Assembly (NCBI RefSeq): GCF_047219225.1
Contig: NZ_CP178208.1
Coordinates: 806,001 to 870,000 of the forward strand
Direction of reading: 5' to 3'
Length of the DNA: 64,000 nt
Source of the DNA: IMCC45349 sp047219225
Lineage (GTDB): Bacteria > Bacteroidota > Bacteroidia > Flavobacteriales > Flavobacteriaceae
In this document: positions 62,501 to 64,000 of the stretch, one piece after another
Layout of the letters: every line of letters starts with the position of its first letter
Numbering within the stretch: the first letter of the stretch is position 1
Notes under the pieces: generated by a model
Seen by the model: only the letters and a program-made list of their open reading frames with translations
Told to the model about the DNA's origin: nothing
The model's database searches: none
Translations under genes and position numbers: made by a program

Positions 62501-64000
62501 TTATTTCTTTAATTTAATTGTCAACTCTATTTTATTTGAGGTATTCCAGGTAATAGGAATTACGATGTTTTTGCCATTATTCACTAAGTAAAATACTCTT
62601 CGTTTCCCATTTATCTTTACATGTTTTGGGGTTTCTCCTAAATTATGAATAATTAACCTTATTTCTTTTTGCTCTTTTTCATAATTAACTCCAATTTCAG
62701 CTTCAAATTCAAACTCTAAACTTCTATTTTCTTGTTTAAACTCAAATTCTAAAATTTCATAATTACTTTTCTCAAAAGCTTCTTTGGTCAATCCATCATC
62801 ATTGTATAATTCACGTTTACTTTCCTTAATTGAAGCATCATGATAAAAATGTAAATCGAAATTATTAAACTCGTAATCATCCGTTGATTGCACCAATCTT
62901 GCCATTGGTATAAATGCTCCTGCCCTCACATAAGTAGGAATAGAATTGGTTCTTGTTTCAACAAATTTTGTTTGTCCTCCTGAAATTTTTTCATCTGTAT
63001 AGAAATCAAACCAGTGATTAGTTTTTGGAAAAGTAACTTCTACTTTTTCTTCTTCAGAATTTAAGATTGGAGTTATTAAAAAGTCATTTCCCCAAAGGTA
63101 TGTTGATGAATTAGTATACAACTCTGCACTAGATTCTTCAAAAAACAGTGGTCGCATTAAAGGCAATCCTTTTTGATTGTTTTCGAATGCTAAATTGTAA
63201 TTATATGGTAATAATTTGTATCGTAACTCTATACTTTCTTTAGCAAGTTGTTTAGTATTTTCACCTCTAAAAACAGGTTCACTTGCAACATCTTCCTGAG
63301 CATGAGGACGATAAATTGGATTGAACACACCATACTGCAACCAACGAGTGTATAGCTCATTATCTAAATTTGGACCAGCAAAACCTCCTAAATCTGAATG
63401 CATATAACCTAAACCTTGCATTCCCATTTGGAGTGCAATTTCTGGTTGACTTCTCATTCCTCCCCAAGTTCTGTTTACGTCTCCAGACCAAGGCATCATT
63501 CCGTAGCGTTGTGTACCTGAATAACCAGCTCGCATTAAAATAAAAGGTCGTTGATTAGGAAAATCTTTTGCATAACCTTCATACACTAATCTTGCCCAAT
63601 CATGTCCATAAATATTATGAACTTCATCTGCAGTTCCTGTGTAATGTAATAATTCTGAAGGATGTACTTCAGGTTCTCCTAGGTCTCCCCAAATACCATC
63701 AACTCCTAAATCTGCAATGTCTTTATAAATATTCCAAAACCATTTTTCAGCTTTTGATTTGTATATATCTATGAGTCCTGTATTTCCGAAAAAGAATTCA
63801 TATGTATATGGATTACCTATTGAATCTTTAGCTAAAATATCTTCTTTAACGGCTTCTTCCCAACGATTAGAGGTTGTCAATACAAAAGGCTCAGTAATAA
63901 CAACTGTTTTTACACCTTTTTGCTTTAAGTTAGATGTCATGGCTTTAAAATCTGGAAAAGAATCTTTGTAAACTTCCAAATTCCCCATGGTTCCTTGAAC
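62501..64000 (-). CDS. GH31 alpha-glucosidase, N-terminal part outside window
   Basis: The frame continues off the right edge, so only about 500 C-terminal residues are seen. GH31 features are clear: LGVDGIWGDLGEPEVHP (catalytic Asp), RPFILMRAGYSGTQRYGMMP, WSGDVNRTWGGMRSQP, GYMHSDLGGFAGPNLDNELY and YRPHAQED. The C-terminal beta-sandwich runs from about 330. It hydrolyses terminal alpha-glucose units. It is upstream of the two GH13 genes in the same operon (3 bp), so it works with them on starch breakdown. Confidence 0.92.
   Translation of the reverse strand, partial: VQGTMGNLEVYKDSFPDFKAMTSNLKQKGVKTVVITEPFVLTTSNRWEEAVKEDILAKDSIGNPYTYEFFFGNTGLIDIYKSKAEKWFWNIYKDIADLGVDGIWGDLGEPEVHPSELLHYTGTADEVHNIYGHDWARLVYEGYAKDFPNQRPFILMRAGYSGTQRYGMMPWSGDVNRTWGGMRSQPEIALQMGMQGLGYMHSDLGGFAGPNLDNELYTRWLQYGVFNPIYRPHAQEDVASEPVFRGENTKQLAKESIELRYKLLPYNYNLAFENNQKGLPLMRPLFFEESSAELYTNSSTYLWGNDFLITPILNSEEEKVEVTFPKTNHWFDFYTDEKISGGQTKFVETRTNSIPTYVRAGAFIPMARLVQSTDDYEFNNFDLHFYHDASIKESKRELYNDDGLTKEAFEKSNYEILEFEFKQENRSLEFEFEAEIGVNYEKEQKEIRLIIHNLGETPKHVKINGKRRVFYLVNNGKNIVIPITWNTSNKIELTIKLKK

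Noticed and set aside
1..64000. tRNA, rRNA, prophage or insertion sequence
   Set aside because: I saw no transposase, integrase or phage gene and no recognisable tRNA or rRNA. A covariance-model scan would be needed to exclude small RNAs fully.

Overview
The window comes from a strongly AT-rich marine-type member of the Bacteroidetes, most likely a Flavobacteriaceae. Supporting signs are Bacteroidetes -7 promoter boxes (TAnnTTTG), many lipobox signal peptides, a mevalonate-pathway gene pair, Sus-type starch enzymes, a LytS/LytTR two-component system and many overlapping gene ends. I see no tRNA, rRNA, CRISPR array, prophage or insertion sequence. Both window edges cut a gene: a rhodanese at the left and a GH31 glucosidase at the right.

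Layout. 1-4278 (+): the end of an arsenosugar-biosynthesis type cluster (rhodanese, DUF2064 glycosyltransferase, purine nucleoside phosphorylase, ArsM, DUF547, second glycosyltransferase). 4275-7503 (-): outer-membrane barrels and a GH113-like lipoprotein. 7600-12745 (+): FAD oxidoreductase, NosR/CcoG-like Fe-S membrane protein and two GT2 enzymes. 12766-18150 (-): hydrolase lipoprotein, a small gene in a repeat-bracketed cassette with a strongly folding element, XRE regulator plus membrane partner, NTF2-like lipoprotein, AraC regulator, small membrane exporter. 18284-20288 (+): GT-C mannosyltransferase-like protein and thioredoxin-like protein. 20292-29794 (-): an RsuA-family protein lacking the usual catalytic Asp, nitrilase, UbiA, SGNH-like plus MBOAT pair, mevalonate kinase-like and mvaD, DUF1697, GNAT, HI0933 flavoprotein.

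30667-37244 (-) is the most interesting part. A LytS-type kinase and LytTR regulator sit among envelope-type genes. Six promoters share an exact architecture: two or three 9-bp direct repeats at 21-bp spacing (9 + 12), then exactly 35 bp, then a TAnnTTTG box. Three of them drive no protein gene. They lie in tandem and each is followed about 60-90 bp later by a strong minus-strand terminator, so they look like three small RNAs of about 90 nt. Their 3' end module also occurs in the 3' UTR of the neighbouring lipoprotein operon. I propose that this is a local envelope-stress regulon made of a two-component system, secreted proteins and multicopy sRNAs.

37386-45508 (-): thioesterase, K+ channel and an RND efflux operon whose TolC-type component carries an N-terminal substrate-binding domain. 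45636-50355: HtrA-like protease (+) and a giant phosphoesterase-barrel protein (-). 50395-52849 (-): an overlapping oxidative-repair operon (hydrolase-OsmC, glutaredoxin-like, MsrA, MsrB). 53036-56697: HD-PycTM protein (+) and GAF protein (-). 56800-64000 (-): a small secreted protein and a starch/maltodextrin operon (GH31, two GH13 lipoproteins, GH97).
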